A stretch of 64,000 bases of DNA from Acanthochromis polyacanthus. Lineage: Eukaryota > Chordata > Actinopteri > Pomacentridae. Below the pieces are notes generated by a model. It searched no databases, was not told the DNA's origin, and saw only the letters and a program-made list of their open reading frames with translations. The DNA lies in the NCBI RefSeq assembly GCF_021347895.1, contig NC_067127.1, positions 17,518,984-17,582,983 on the forward strand, read 5' to 3'. Below are positions 11,701 to 23,700 of this stretch, piece by piece (position 1 is the stretch's first letter; each line of letters begins with the position of its first letter). The translations under genes were made by a program, and so were the position numbers.

Positions 11701-14700
11701 GTAATCTAGTGCTATGTAGATTTAGCAAAATTCTTAACTTATTACTCCGCCAAGGAGGCAAAGTTATGTGATGGTCGGCGTACATTTGTCTATTTACTAG
11801 CAACATTACAAAAAAAAAAACAGATTCGGATGAAATTTTCAGGGAAGGTCAGAAATGACGCAAAGGGTGCCAGGTAACTCAGCTAGTTGAGCGGGTGACC
11901 CATAAACAAGGGCTTCAGTCCCCAATGCAGCGACCTGAGTTTGATTCCAGCTCACGATCCTTTACTGCAGGTCTTCCCCCCCATTCTTTTCCCTACTTTC
12001 CTGTCTACCTTTCTACTAACTTATCGAACAAAGCCAACAAAAGGCTAAGAAAAATAACATTTAAAGAAAAAGAAAATTTGTTAAAGATTTCTGTATCATT
12101 GTGAGATAGCGTCACGGCGTCACCGTAACTATGACAACAAGTGAACGCTATCAGCTTCCTGCTAAAGATCACATAATTGCAATCCTACTACAGATCAACC
12201 TCTGAGGACTTATTGGGACTTGTCTGTCAGAAATGATACAAGGAACAACTGATAAAATTGTGGGGATGTTTCCGAGTCCCATCAATTCCCGCTACATGTT
12301 TAGGTCACATGATTTGGTATCCCTACGTAATGTACACATGCATAGCACACGCCTGTGCTCAGCGCAAGGTCATTGTGTTTATGGGTACATCTATACTAAA
12401 TGGCCACATTCTATAGTGCCATGATTTCTGCTACAATTTTTTTTCAAGATTTCGGCCGTCTGAAATGATACAAAGACCGATCAGCCTTGGCAGAGCACTG
12501 TGCGATCTGAGTGCTTTTCTTGTTTCTGTCTGTAATATTCCTCTCAAAGTATGACTAAGAACCCAAGCCAGTTGTTTCTAAGATGCATATAGCAGCCTTG
12601 TGATTAGTTTGATGCTGGTTTGAATCTCTTAATATCAGCGATTTCACCTAATGGCTCTCTCGAAAGCAATCTCTAGAAAGCAGCGAAAGAGTGGAGGACT
12701 GTTTGTACTGGGCTGCCTCAAGGTGTGAATCTGCATCAATGTGTGAATTTGAAGCAGGCTGGTGCTAAAATAAGACTTGCAGAATCAGACACAGTTATCT
12801 GGATACATATCCGCTTAAGAAACTCCAAATGGAACATACTGAATTAGGTGCACCAACTTTCTTGAAGGTTATGATGTTCAGCTTTTGTTGATAAGTTATC
12901 TACCCTCAGTGATATAAAGATGGTGGAAAAATATGGAAGCCCTTCTGAGTGTAATACAGTACAACTCAACCATACTAGCTTCACAATGACCTCAAAATTC
13001 AATCGCACACTGATCAAGCTCGACACTATAACCTTTCTGAAGGTACCAGTTACTGCAGTTCTGTCATGGCTGATGTCGATATATTGATGTCAGTGTATTG
13101 ACATCCGTATTGATCTCTCAGCTGTGAGATCAGCTAGATTGATCTGAGCAGGGGTACACAATGAATGGTCAACTGAGTGCGTCTTTTACTAACGCTTTGA
13201 AATTCCTGTGTGTTTAACACAGGCTGATTAAACAGTGGAAATGAAAAAGACTTGCAGCTATCAAATCATCAGTCTTTACAGAAGGAACTTCACAGAATAG
13301 TTAAAGATCTGGTGTGTAGGATTTAGTGGCAGATTGAAACCAACCAGCTTCCAGTTGAGTGGTGTATAGTGGCTGCTAAAAATGCAAAGGGCCCTCTCTA
13401 GAGTCAGTGTTTGTCCATTCATGGATTTTTAGAAAGATGGCTGTGCAACATGGCAGACGTTGTAGAAGAGGACCCACAGTAGATATGCAGGGTTCATTTT
13501 AAGGTAATAAAAACAGAATGATTCTTATTTTGGGGGGATTACACACTAATGAAAACAACATTATGAATATTATATTCCATTTCTTCTAAACAGATTTCCC
13601 TAAATCTTAAAAAAAAAAAGATCTTTTAACTTGCACATTATCTGCTTCAGCTAACAGCCACTTAACCTGACCAACTAAAATTTACTCAAAGTTTCATATA
13701 GCTCATCGGGTTAAGCGGGTGACCCATGTACAGGGGCTGGTCTCTGACGCAGCGGCCCAGGTTCAATTCCTGCCTGCGGCCCTTTGCTGCATGTCTTCCC
13801 CCTACTTTCCTCCCCCGTTTCCTGTCAGTCTTCACTGCAACTATCACAATAAAAAGGCAAAAAGAAAATATTTTTTAAAAAAGTTTCATATTTAGCTTGT
13901 CAAGTTAACTGTTTGTAAAACAAATTTTAAAAAAAAAACATAAGACAGGCCATCGCAAAAGTTAACAAAATGTTGTGTCATAAGACAAATAATTAACGTA
14001 GGTGCATTTGTTTGAGATGAAACATTTTTTTGTGAAAAACGATTACATGAACGACTTGAGAGTTGCCAGTCTTTGAGTTTCTAGCACATTTATCAATTAA
14101 GTAGCACCTGATGATTTTATTTATGTCTTATTCTTCATCTCTGATTTTGCTTTTGTGAGTTGGCTTTGTGTTTTGTTATCAATTCTCTCTTTATGTTTTG
14201 TTGTTGTCCTAGTCTAAATGAACAAACCCTGAAGAGCCAGCTGTACCTTGTTTCATGTCCAATTACACTTTCAAAACTATTTCAACAACAACGATGTCAT
14301 TTCAGAAGATCAATAATATCATCATTATCCCAGATGGGCATATCATCGTATAACCAGCAGACACGACATGTTCTGAACAATGATAAATAAAACATAAGCG
14401 TAATGTAATTTTAATCACTTTGAGTTATTTCGAGTGCCAACATCAAGGCATATGTTTTTTCCAGGTTGTGAAGAATGTGAGTTTGTGTGCTTACAATGTA
14501 TTTCTGCTTTAATTCGTTCCCCAGGGTTCTAAGCGACTTCTGAGATCAAATGAGTATGTCCTCCCACCCAGTGGACTGATGGAGACAGATCTGGAGCTCA
14601 CATTCTCACTACAGGCAAGCTCTCTGACGTTATCCTGTGAATTTTCACACTGATGTGACACTTACTTGACAGGCAAGATTGTGTTAGTCACCCTGGTGCC

Positions 14701-17700
14701 CCTTTTTAACTGTTTCAGTGTGAACTTCTTTTTCATCCCCAAAGCGTTAAGTTCATGTCAGAAATAAAATCAACAACATTTCTTTAATAATAACCATTAC
14801 GCCAAATTGCTGTTGTTTTTGTTCTTGAATATGAAAAAGCCCTGAAAAAACAATAACAAATGTAGACTGGAGCAGCTAGAAACCTGTTGAGGTGAACTAA
14901 GCTGAGACAAGTGAAAAGTTACAGAAAGCAGAGGTGACTTTTGTACAGAGAAAAGTTGTAAATTTTACAAAGGGTGAAGAATCTTTGATAAAATCAGTAA
15001 CGGTAAGGCTTAGCTGAAATGTACTGGCTGTTAAGTGAAGTCTCAGAAAGGTTGGACGGTGCTGGACATTAAAGATGCAGGAGTGATGTTCAACCAACTG
15101 GTGAAACTTGATCTTTAAAGCTATTACTGTGTGAGCGTTATAGACCCAGGATTAAAGAAGAGATAAAGATCGAATTCTGGCATTCAGAGACAATATGAGA
15201 GGAAACAGACTACATTCTGACCACAGATATGTCTTCTGAAATTAAAACACAGTTTGTCCATGCTTTGATAAAATAAGCTCCAGTCAAGAGAAGTTTATTT
15301 CTTGCCTGGCAGTATAACAAAATGATTAAAAGCAACAACCAGCTGGTGAAACACATTGTACGATACATTTGGTGGCAATAGTCTGTGGCGCAGAAAACAA
15401 CTTGCCACTTAATGCAGTTAAATCCACTAAGTCAGTCACAGACAAAAGAGTTATTCTAGAAATAAATAGTAACAAGACAACTCATTCAAACCCAGAAAGT
15501 TGAAAGTCTGACAGCTATGCAGGACACTGAAAAGTCTGCGTTGATGAGATGTAAGAAAGGAAATTATAATAAAGACAAACAAATGCATGTTTTTCCAATT
15601 ATATGATTAAATTATAAAATGTAATTTTCAAGAAATAGAAGCTGAATACAGATACTGTTTTTTTTTCTACTGAATAATGGGTTTTCTAATTAGTTTTAGA
15701 GCACGATAAACAAATCGAATGTGCTGAAATAGGTCTGGTTGTGGGTTTTCATTTAATGACTTATCATTATATAATGCGGTCCACATTGTTTATCTGACTG
15801 TGTTTTTCTCATTTTCAGTACCCCCATTTTCTGAAGAGGGATGCCAACAGACTGCAGATAATGTTGCAGAGGAGGAAACGTTACAAGAATCGAACCATCC
15901 TGGGCTACAAAACTTTGGCCGTGGGAGTTATCAATATGGCCGAGGTACTGCATAGTGCCTCAGCCAGGGCATTGCTTTCACTCATCTCTTTTCATGCTTC
16001 ATTGTGTGCTTTTCATTTCTCTGGAGGAGCGTCATTTTCCTCGGAGCTTTCGAGTGCCTGCGATTCTTGTCTGACAGTGATTGACACGGTTATTAGGGTC
16101 TGTGTGTCGCGTCTTGGTTGCCAGAGAGAAGGAATGTTGTGATACACGTTATTTCAGATGATTCATTCACATCGCACATACTGCTGTGTGAGATTATAGA
16201 CCATCTGGACCAGCCTCCATATGCACTTTTTAAGAAACGATACATTCAGCCATACAGTATCGGAAAAATGGACTGGGAGCTATAGGTTTGTTTGAAGTAC
16301 AGCTATATGATGTATGCTTTTTTTCTGATTGAAATCGCTTCATGTCAGTGCAGTCCTCAGTTTGCTACCTGTAATCCAGAGTGGCATACTATGGTGGATC
16401 TTAATTGGCGAATGGTTGGAGGTTGGTCTTTTATATAGCAGATATAGAGCAATAGCAATGCTTCGCTCTGGATATGATTAGTTTGATGTTTGTGTGTGAA
16501 GGTGACCGAGATAAAGGTGGAGAATTAGACTTGGATATTGAGCATCACATTTGTAGAAGCACAGGTGACATTTCTCCATTTCTAATTAGGCTGATGTGCT
16601 CTCCAAAGTTATTTTCCAGGACACGAATAGATTGACATCTGAAAACAAGACTAATGCATTATTGTATTTTAAAATACCAATCAACTGCTGGGCTGTTGGG
16701 TGCTTGCTGCAGTGAAACAACCCACAGATTTCTATGAATAAAGGCTAGATTGGCCATTATTAGGTCCTGTTGGGTAATTATGTTGTCATCTGCTGTAGAG
16801 TAAACCCTCTTGTGCCCTCATTCTGAAATTATCGAAACATTGTGTGGGAGGAAGCCACATATTGAACTTGGCATGAAGCAAACAAGTGCCCCCCTGTCGA
16901 TGTTTGAGCAAAATGAGCCTGCTCCCTTTACAGCGATTCATCAAGTGAAACATTAAAATTACCCCCCAGATAGGGCTTAGAATGAAGGCTCATTCCTTCT
17001 CATCTGATTCAGAATAGTTTATGTAAACTGTGTTCGCACTGTTTGACTGGATGATATGTGCAAATTGGCTGGGCTCATTCAGACTTTAGAATGGGAAGCG
17101 GCGCTGTCTTAATGAAGATCTATTTAAAGATAGAATAGCTGTCAGCTTGTAATCGGTCGGTAAATCTCTGTGAGCATAAAGTAGTATTACAGAAGCCATT
17201 TTAATCTCTGTTGGATCACTGTCAGCTCAGTAACGACAGAAATAAAATTCTTCCATCCTGCATGTCTTTTAAGAAATAATTTGTATTTGTAGTATTGACT
17301 TCTTGCTGCTTCAACATGGCTCTGTAGACTGATTGATGGATGCAGCAGGTGTGCAAAACATGAAGGAATCCCAGTAAAATAGGACTGGATGTTTAAAATC
17401 TGTGTATCAAGCCCTGCTTTATATTTTCCTGAGAAAAGATGATATTATCAGGAATAACAGCGTTTATATACATTGGTTTAGAATCTCTTTCCTGCTTGAT
17501 GGATTCTAAAATTGATGACTGCCCTCAATGGTGAACTATGTGCAGGTGATGCAACACCCAACAGACGGAGGACAGATTCTGGGTCTCCATAGCAACGTGA
17601 AGGAGGCGCCAGTACGTGTGGCGGAGATCAGCGTGTTCTCTCTGTCCAGCCAGCCCATCGACCATGAGGACGGTAGCAGCCAAGCTGGCCGCAAGACCAA

Positions 17701-20700
17701 AACCTCAGGTGGGCACCACCATCTCCTGCTTCTCCTACGTGGGTCTGTTAAACAGCCCTGTACCTATGCTGCCCGGCCAAATCCCGTCTGTAATTTCAGC
17801 CTTCTCCCTGCAGCCAGCCCTCCCTGCTCAGGCCTCTCTCTTCCTTCCTTCCACATGGCTTCTATTTTCCAACTGAGGACAGAGTCAACTCTATTAATCC
17901 CAGGCCATCCTATGACCAGGGATATGTTATTCTCTTCAGCTATGGTTGTAATGTTGATTTGAGAGTTGAACAGATGTAAGGCCTATTACCTTACACTGCT
18001 CTAAATCTGGACCAGGGGGAAATGTTGGAACCTATTCGGACTCCATGCCTTCATTCTGCTGTGCTGATCCCTCGTGCTCTGGATGTTATTAAGGAGGTCG
18101 CTTAAACATAACAGATGAGCTCATGCACCAAATATTAAACTAGTGTCATTCTTGGGGAAGAAAAGATGTTTATCTTTCTCCTCTCTGCAGTGATCCTTAA
18201 TCGCATCCATCCCATTGAGGAACACAGAACAGGATGTTTCACGGGCAGAAGGAAGTCGGAATTAGCCGTTACAAACAAAACAAAGAATCTCTATCACCTT
18301 ATTTGCCCTCAGCTGTCAATTCTCGCAAATTCTGCCACTTTAGGAATATAGATGTTCAAGCCAATGAAATCTGACATTAAACCAAAGAACAATAATAAAA
18401 TGTTCCAGTCACAGAGATGCCATTAAAACATAATGAGGATGTGAGACATGGATCCTAAAAAGAGCTCTGCCATCTAATTTACATATCATAAGAGTTCCAT
18501 ATCTTTTTGGCAAGCAAATTTAGCATTTAATTATGTCTGTAGAAAAAGTTTTGCATTACCATATATTTGGTTAATTATTCTTGCCGTGTAGTCAACATAA
18601 TTCATTACTGACACACTGAACAGAATAGAATAGGAAATTAAATGACTGTATCCCCACTAGATGAAAAATTGTCTTTGGGCTCACCTTGATATCTGTGAAA
18701 ACTTATTGAATATACTTAAAGTATCATTTACATTAGAAAAGCACAATACTGGGTTTTGTTTAACACTTTGTTTAACACTTTTTGCTTTCCAATGGCAGCG
18801 TAGCAACAACATTTACTGAAGGAAAACAAGATTTCATACTGAGTCTAGAAGGCTTGGTCTGTAGGTTCCTGTCGGGATTCTTTATTCCAAAAGAAAATTG
18901 AGTTGCAGGAATAATAAGGGAGTGACCTTGGATGTCTGTTTGAACCTTGGAAGTTTAAATGTCTTTATTTATTACTGCTAATATATAACTCTAGACGTTT
19001 CTCTTAATATTTTGATCTTTGTGTGTGTCTGGCTTAACTCAGACCGCTCCCCAGACATGGATAACTATTCTGAGGACGACGATGACAGCTACTCATCAGA
19101 GCAGGAAGCCAGCGATGACGCAGTTCATGGACAGGTCAGTGCCACTAAATGCTTTGGTCAAAGCACATTTGCATTACCCAGTGAAATTACATACATACAC
19201 TACTGTTCAAAAGTTTGGGGTCACCCATATAATTTCATGTTTTCCATAAAAACTCACACTTTTATTCATGTGCTAACATAATTGCACAAGGATTTTCTAA
19301 TCATCAATTAGCCTTTCAACACCATTAGCTAACACAATGTAGCATTAGAACACAGGAGTGATGGTTGCTGGAAATGTTCCTCTGTAACTCTATGAAGATA
19401 TTCCCTTAAAAATCAGCCGTTTCCAGCTAGAATAGTCATTTACCACATTAGTAATGTCTAGACTGTATTTCTGATTCATTTAATGTTATCTTCATTGAAA
19501 GAAAGCGGCCTTTCTTTCAACAATAAAGACATTTCTAAGCAACCCCAAACTTTTGAACAGTAGTGTATGTGAATTCCAATAAATGCAGTCTACTATATAT
19601 AAACAAATATATATGACGAATTTCAGTTGGAGAATTTTTTATTGTTTATTTATTTATGTATTTTCTCAATTAGTCTAAATACATTCAGGTAAGAACATAG
19701 GGGTGCTTGTATATTAGGGTCTCAGGTGTTTCATCCATCTTCTCTGTATTTCAGGATCTTTATGATGAAGACGATGAGGTCAGGAAGCCCAAGAAAGCCC
19801 GTCGGAAAATGATCCGGACCACTTCCATGACCAGGGTAAGTCGCCCCCTTTTCCAGCACATGGAGTTTTATGCTCACCAATCATTTACCATGAGACCAAC
19901 TCAGGACTTGTGTTTGCTGATGTACAACCTTTTAAAAGAAAGCACACGCTATGTTCCATTTGTTCAAGCCATTAGGACAATGTGGATGAGCACGTGAATG
20001 AACACTGTGGGTTCACTGGACCGATTATAATGGTCTTTACATAGAATGGCTATGAATGAGTAATCCAGTGGACAGTTACTGAGAGAACTTATAAGCCGAG
20101 GCCAGCTGCCATGCTTATTTAATTGTGACGGCTATTCCCTATTCTGGAGGGATTTTTTTCTCATAGTTGCATTTTTTTTCCTCTTACAGCAACCTAATTT
20201 CAAGCAGAAATTCGTGGCCTTGCTGAAGAGGTTCAAGGTAACGGATGAGGTGAGTTGGGCAAAAGATAATTGCTTTTGTTATGACTGACATCCATGTTCA
20301 GTGTCAAAGCAATTGAGGGGTACAACATCCTTCATCCTCCACCCGCCTGAAATTTCTTGGTTCTCTCGTTATGCTGCTTCAATAAGTTAGCTGTGAAACT
20401 TCCTGTTATTAAATTGCCCTCAGGTCAGAAGGAAATTATCTCAGTATTGACTGTCTAAACAGCATATTGCTACAGCACTGCTAACGTGCTCCTGACTGTA
20501 GGAGAATGGCCACCACAGAAATCACTGCCACAACAGAGTTACAAGCACCATTACAGTGTTAGGCTGCATTACCTCTGTGCTCATAGATGGATGATTCATA
20601 CATTTCCATTAGCAACGATTCATATGCAGAATCCATTAACTGCCTTATTCTCTACCACTTAATGTGATGATAAATGTTTTATTTGGGGCTCTGCGTTTCT

Positions 20701-23700
20701 TAAGTACTTTTGAGTAAATGTTCCTGCGGATTCTACATAAAAGCTTGTAATCAGGTCATCAGCAGGATGTTACCCAATTGTGCGTAGCAACCCCTCGATG
20801 TCCATTACTACCTAATCTGTGATAGGCCATTAGAATGATAGTAATTACAATTGAACTGTGAAATATATTGGAGCAATTAGAATATCCACTGGCTTGTTTT
20901 TCCTCTTTCTGTCCTCCTTTGAGTGTATTCCAATCAATAAAGAAGGTTCTACTTTGAACTATGTAGTGTTTCCGATTGAGTGAGGATTTGTGTTATCTTT
21001 CACTGTTTCTTTTAGGATTATATATGAGCTAAACCGTTAGAACCAAGAGCCCTGTGTGAGTGATTTAATGTAGTGATGCTTGCAATGGCCTCCGGGCAAT
21101 CAGAGTTGTGCTTTTCTGGATAGTTCTGGAAGCTCCAGGTGGCCCGATGATCTTTTATCACATTCTCTGTCACTAATCTGTTCCTTGTGGCTGGGCAGTG
21201 TGCAAGGCTACAGCTCTATAAATACATAGCCAGGAGGAGTAGAGGGGACAGACTGTGTTTATCTGCTCCCTGCCAGCTCCTGCACTTATGGAGTGGCATT
21301 AATCACCTGATTAGTCCACAAGGCTGCCTGTGTGTAGTTCCTATGATATACATCCCCACTGTGCAGCTGGCAGAGCAAGGCTCGGCATCTCAGCTCTCCC
21401 CTAACACTCACTTACCTTTTAATTGCCCTGCTTAGAACCAAGGCATGGATGTATTTATGGCATAGATTTTCTCATTTTACAGCCTTCAGTATTCTCACTC
21501 AAGCACCAGTCACTTCCTACACTCACTTAATCCATGACCACGACTGCAAATCCCCGCTTACAGTACACTGATGATGTGTCTCTCCTGTGTGGCAGGTCCT
21601 CGACTCTGACCCAGTCGACCAGACCCAGGAGGTGGAGGAGGATCTGGACTTACTCTACGACAGTCTGGAGGTGTACAACCAGAGTGACAGCGGGCCAGAG
21701 ATGGAGGACAATGAGAGTGTCCTGAGCACTCCCAAGCCCAAACTCAAGTACGTCTCAGAGGCCATATTTCATACCTTACTACATGTTTTTACATATTTTA
21801 TTACACTTAAATGCTTATATGGGGTTTTAGTGTTAACCTTGAAAAAAATTATATTGCATTTGTTGGGAAATATTCATGGAGAAATAAGCAAGAAAAAGAA
21901 GACAATAATTGGCTGCATAATGTGATCTGATCCTCACTTAAATCACAAGCACAAACAAGCACTATGTGCTTAAGCTACTACACAGCACAAACGATTACAG
22001 CGTTTCTTGTCTTTATTGAACACAGAACACTATTTAGTATTCCCAGCGCTGAAGCAAAAAGTAAGTAAACCCTTGGATTTAATAACCTCCTTTGGCAACA
22101 GTAACCTCAAACAAGCATTCTGGTAGCTGCAGATCAAACCTGCACCACATTCAGGGGGAATGTTTTTAACTATTCTTCCTGCCTCAGCTCAGCCATATCC
22201 ATAAGATATGAGGTGTCTCTTGGGGTTCTTCCTCGACACTAATTCTGCTGTTAAGATCTGTGCTCCAACTGTGCCACTCCAAAAGGCAGATTTCTTTTGT
22301 TATATGTTTATTTCAGTGTTTAGGATCGTTGTCCTGCTGCGTTATGAAGAGCAGCAGCTTCCTCTGCGGTGTGCTTTCATGAACACCATGCCTGTTCAAT
22401 GATTTGCATAAAGTAGACTCATTAGCAGAGATTTGAACCAGCTCCAGTGATTTCATTAAGCCTTTCACTGTTACTCTAAGTGTTCAGTGTCCTCTTAGCT
22501 TGACGCCAACTTCTTAGGGAGCGTTCCTCAGTGCTACATCTATTTATAGACAGTTTGTCGAACTTGGAAATGATGAATATCTAAAATCGTTGAGTTTACT
22601 TTATAACTCCTTCCAGCTTTTTGTAAAACAGTTATTGTCAGATCTGTTGGCTATTACAAGGCATGCTTCACATCAACAGACTCTTCTTGTGTATTGCTAA
22701 CTTAAAATGTTTATGTGTAGCTCTAACCCATACCTCCAATCTTGTTTCATGGAGTAGGCTCTGGATTTGCTAGCTCCTGACTACAGGTAGCTTTTCTTGA
22801 TGCAGTCAGCCCAGAGGTTCACCTTCATGTTTTTCCATCCTACATTCTGAATATTTTCCTTCCACAAAAATCTGACCTCATGTTAAGATAAATACATACA
22901 TAAATGTACATAACTCCACTGATGTTCCTTACTTTGTAGAAGAAAAGATAAAAAAGGAGCATTTTTCTCTCAGTTGTTATGTTTCTAATTGAGATTTTTG
23001 TTTCTGTTTTCAGGCCGTTTTTTGAAGGGATGTCTCACTCCAGCTCCCAGACAGAGATTGGAAGCATACATAGCCAAAAAAGCCAGCAGAGAGAGCTGTC
23101 GTGTCCTGTAAGTTGATTACTAGGTACTCTATGAACAGACCCCTCTGTTGCCTTTCCCACCCATAAAGTTCTCCCTGTCAATTATTTTAGAGCTTCTTCT
23201 TGTAAACAGTGTTATGTAAAGGAATTGCCCCTGACCTACGCCAGTGTTTAAATGTCTGGCAGCCCTCTGTGCTTATTGTGGTTCAGGGATTCCCAAGGAT
23301 ACTACCGGCAAGATATTCTGAGCATGAGTGCAACGCAGCCACCAGCAGGAAGGGATGGAGGCCTCCACTCCTTACCCTGTTCACCTCCTACAGCCCTTCA
23401 GTATTTATAGAGACTGACACCAAATGACCTTTCCACCACCATCAACACACACATACACAGACACAAATATGCTCCCATGTTCAGAGAGAAGATTGGATGG
23501 AGCAATTCCGAACTCCTACTCAGAGATTTATGGCTCATTGGAACAACAAGGGCAGAGAAAGAGAGACATGTTGAGTCTGATGGTGAGAGAGCGAGCGCTG
23601 TTTATAAATATCTGGGAATCCATTTTAGCTTGTAATAAAATAGCCCAGAGCATTTCAGACTGCTATAGCCCTCCATTTTGCTCAGTAAATGTTCCAGTCC

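Larger units (their letters stand above)
5821..14524 (+). other. PACS intron, 8.7 kb, repeat-containing
   Basis: This is a long intron between the first two PACS exons in the window. It holds a LINE 3' tail (7600-7668), an RTE-like repeat interrupted by a SINE (11740-12525), another LINE tail (11515-11710), an abundant fish repeat (13300-13610) and a second SINE with a target-site duplication (13700-13879). I see no additional coding exon with family similarity and good splice sites. Confidence 0.6.
5733..17708 (+). other. pacs1: PACS cargo-binding (FBR) exons
   Basis: Four exons (5733-5820, 14525-14614, 15819-15944, 17546-17708) encode the furin/adaptor-binding region. The third contains the basic patch RRKRY at 15870-15884, reported in human PACS1 as the CK2-binding motif. 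The arginine of KNRT, codon CGA at 15891-15893, aligns with human PACS1 Arg203, the residue altered in PACS1 syndrome; both are intact here. The fourth exon ends [22 protein letters not shown], carrying an insert relative to the human PACS1 I remember. The second exon is followed by a GC donor rather than GT. Residue numbering of the human protein is recalled, not computed. Confidence 0.85.

Noticed and set aside
11890..11960. Possible tRNA gene (A/B-box-like sequence)
   Set aside because: It lacks a full cloverleaf and is part of a dispersed SINE family with three related copies in the window.
17528..17962. 144-codon open frame
   Set aside because: It is the PACS exon 17546-17708 read through its donor into the intron.
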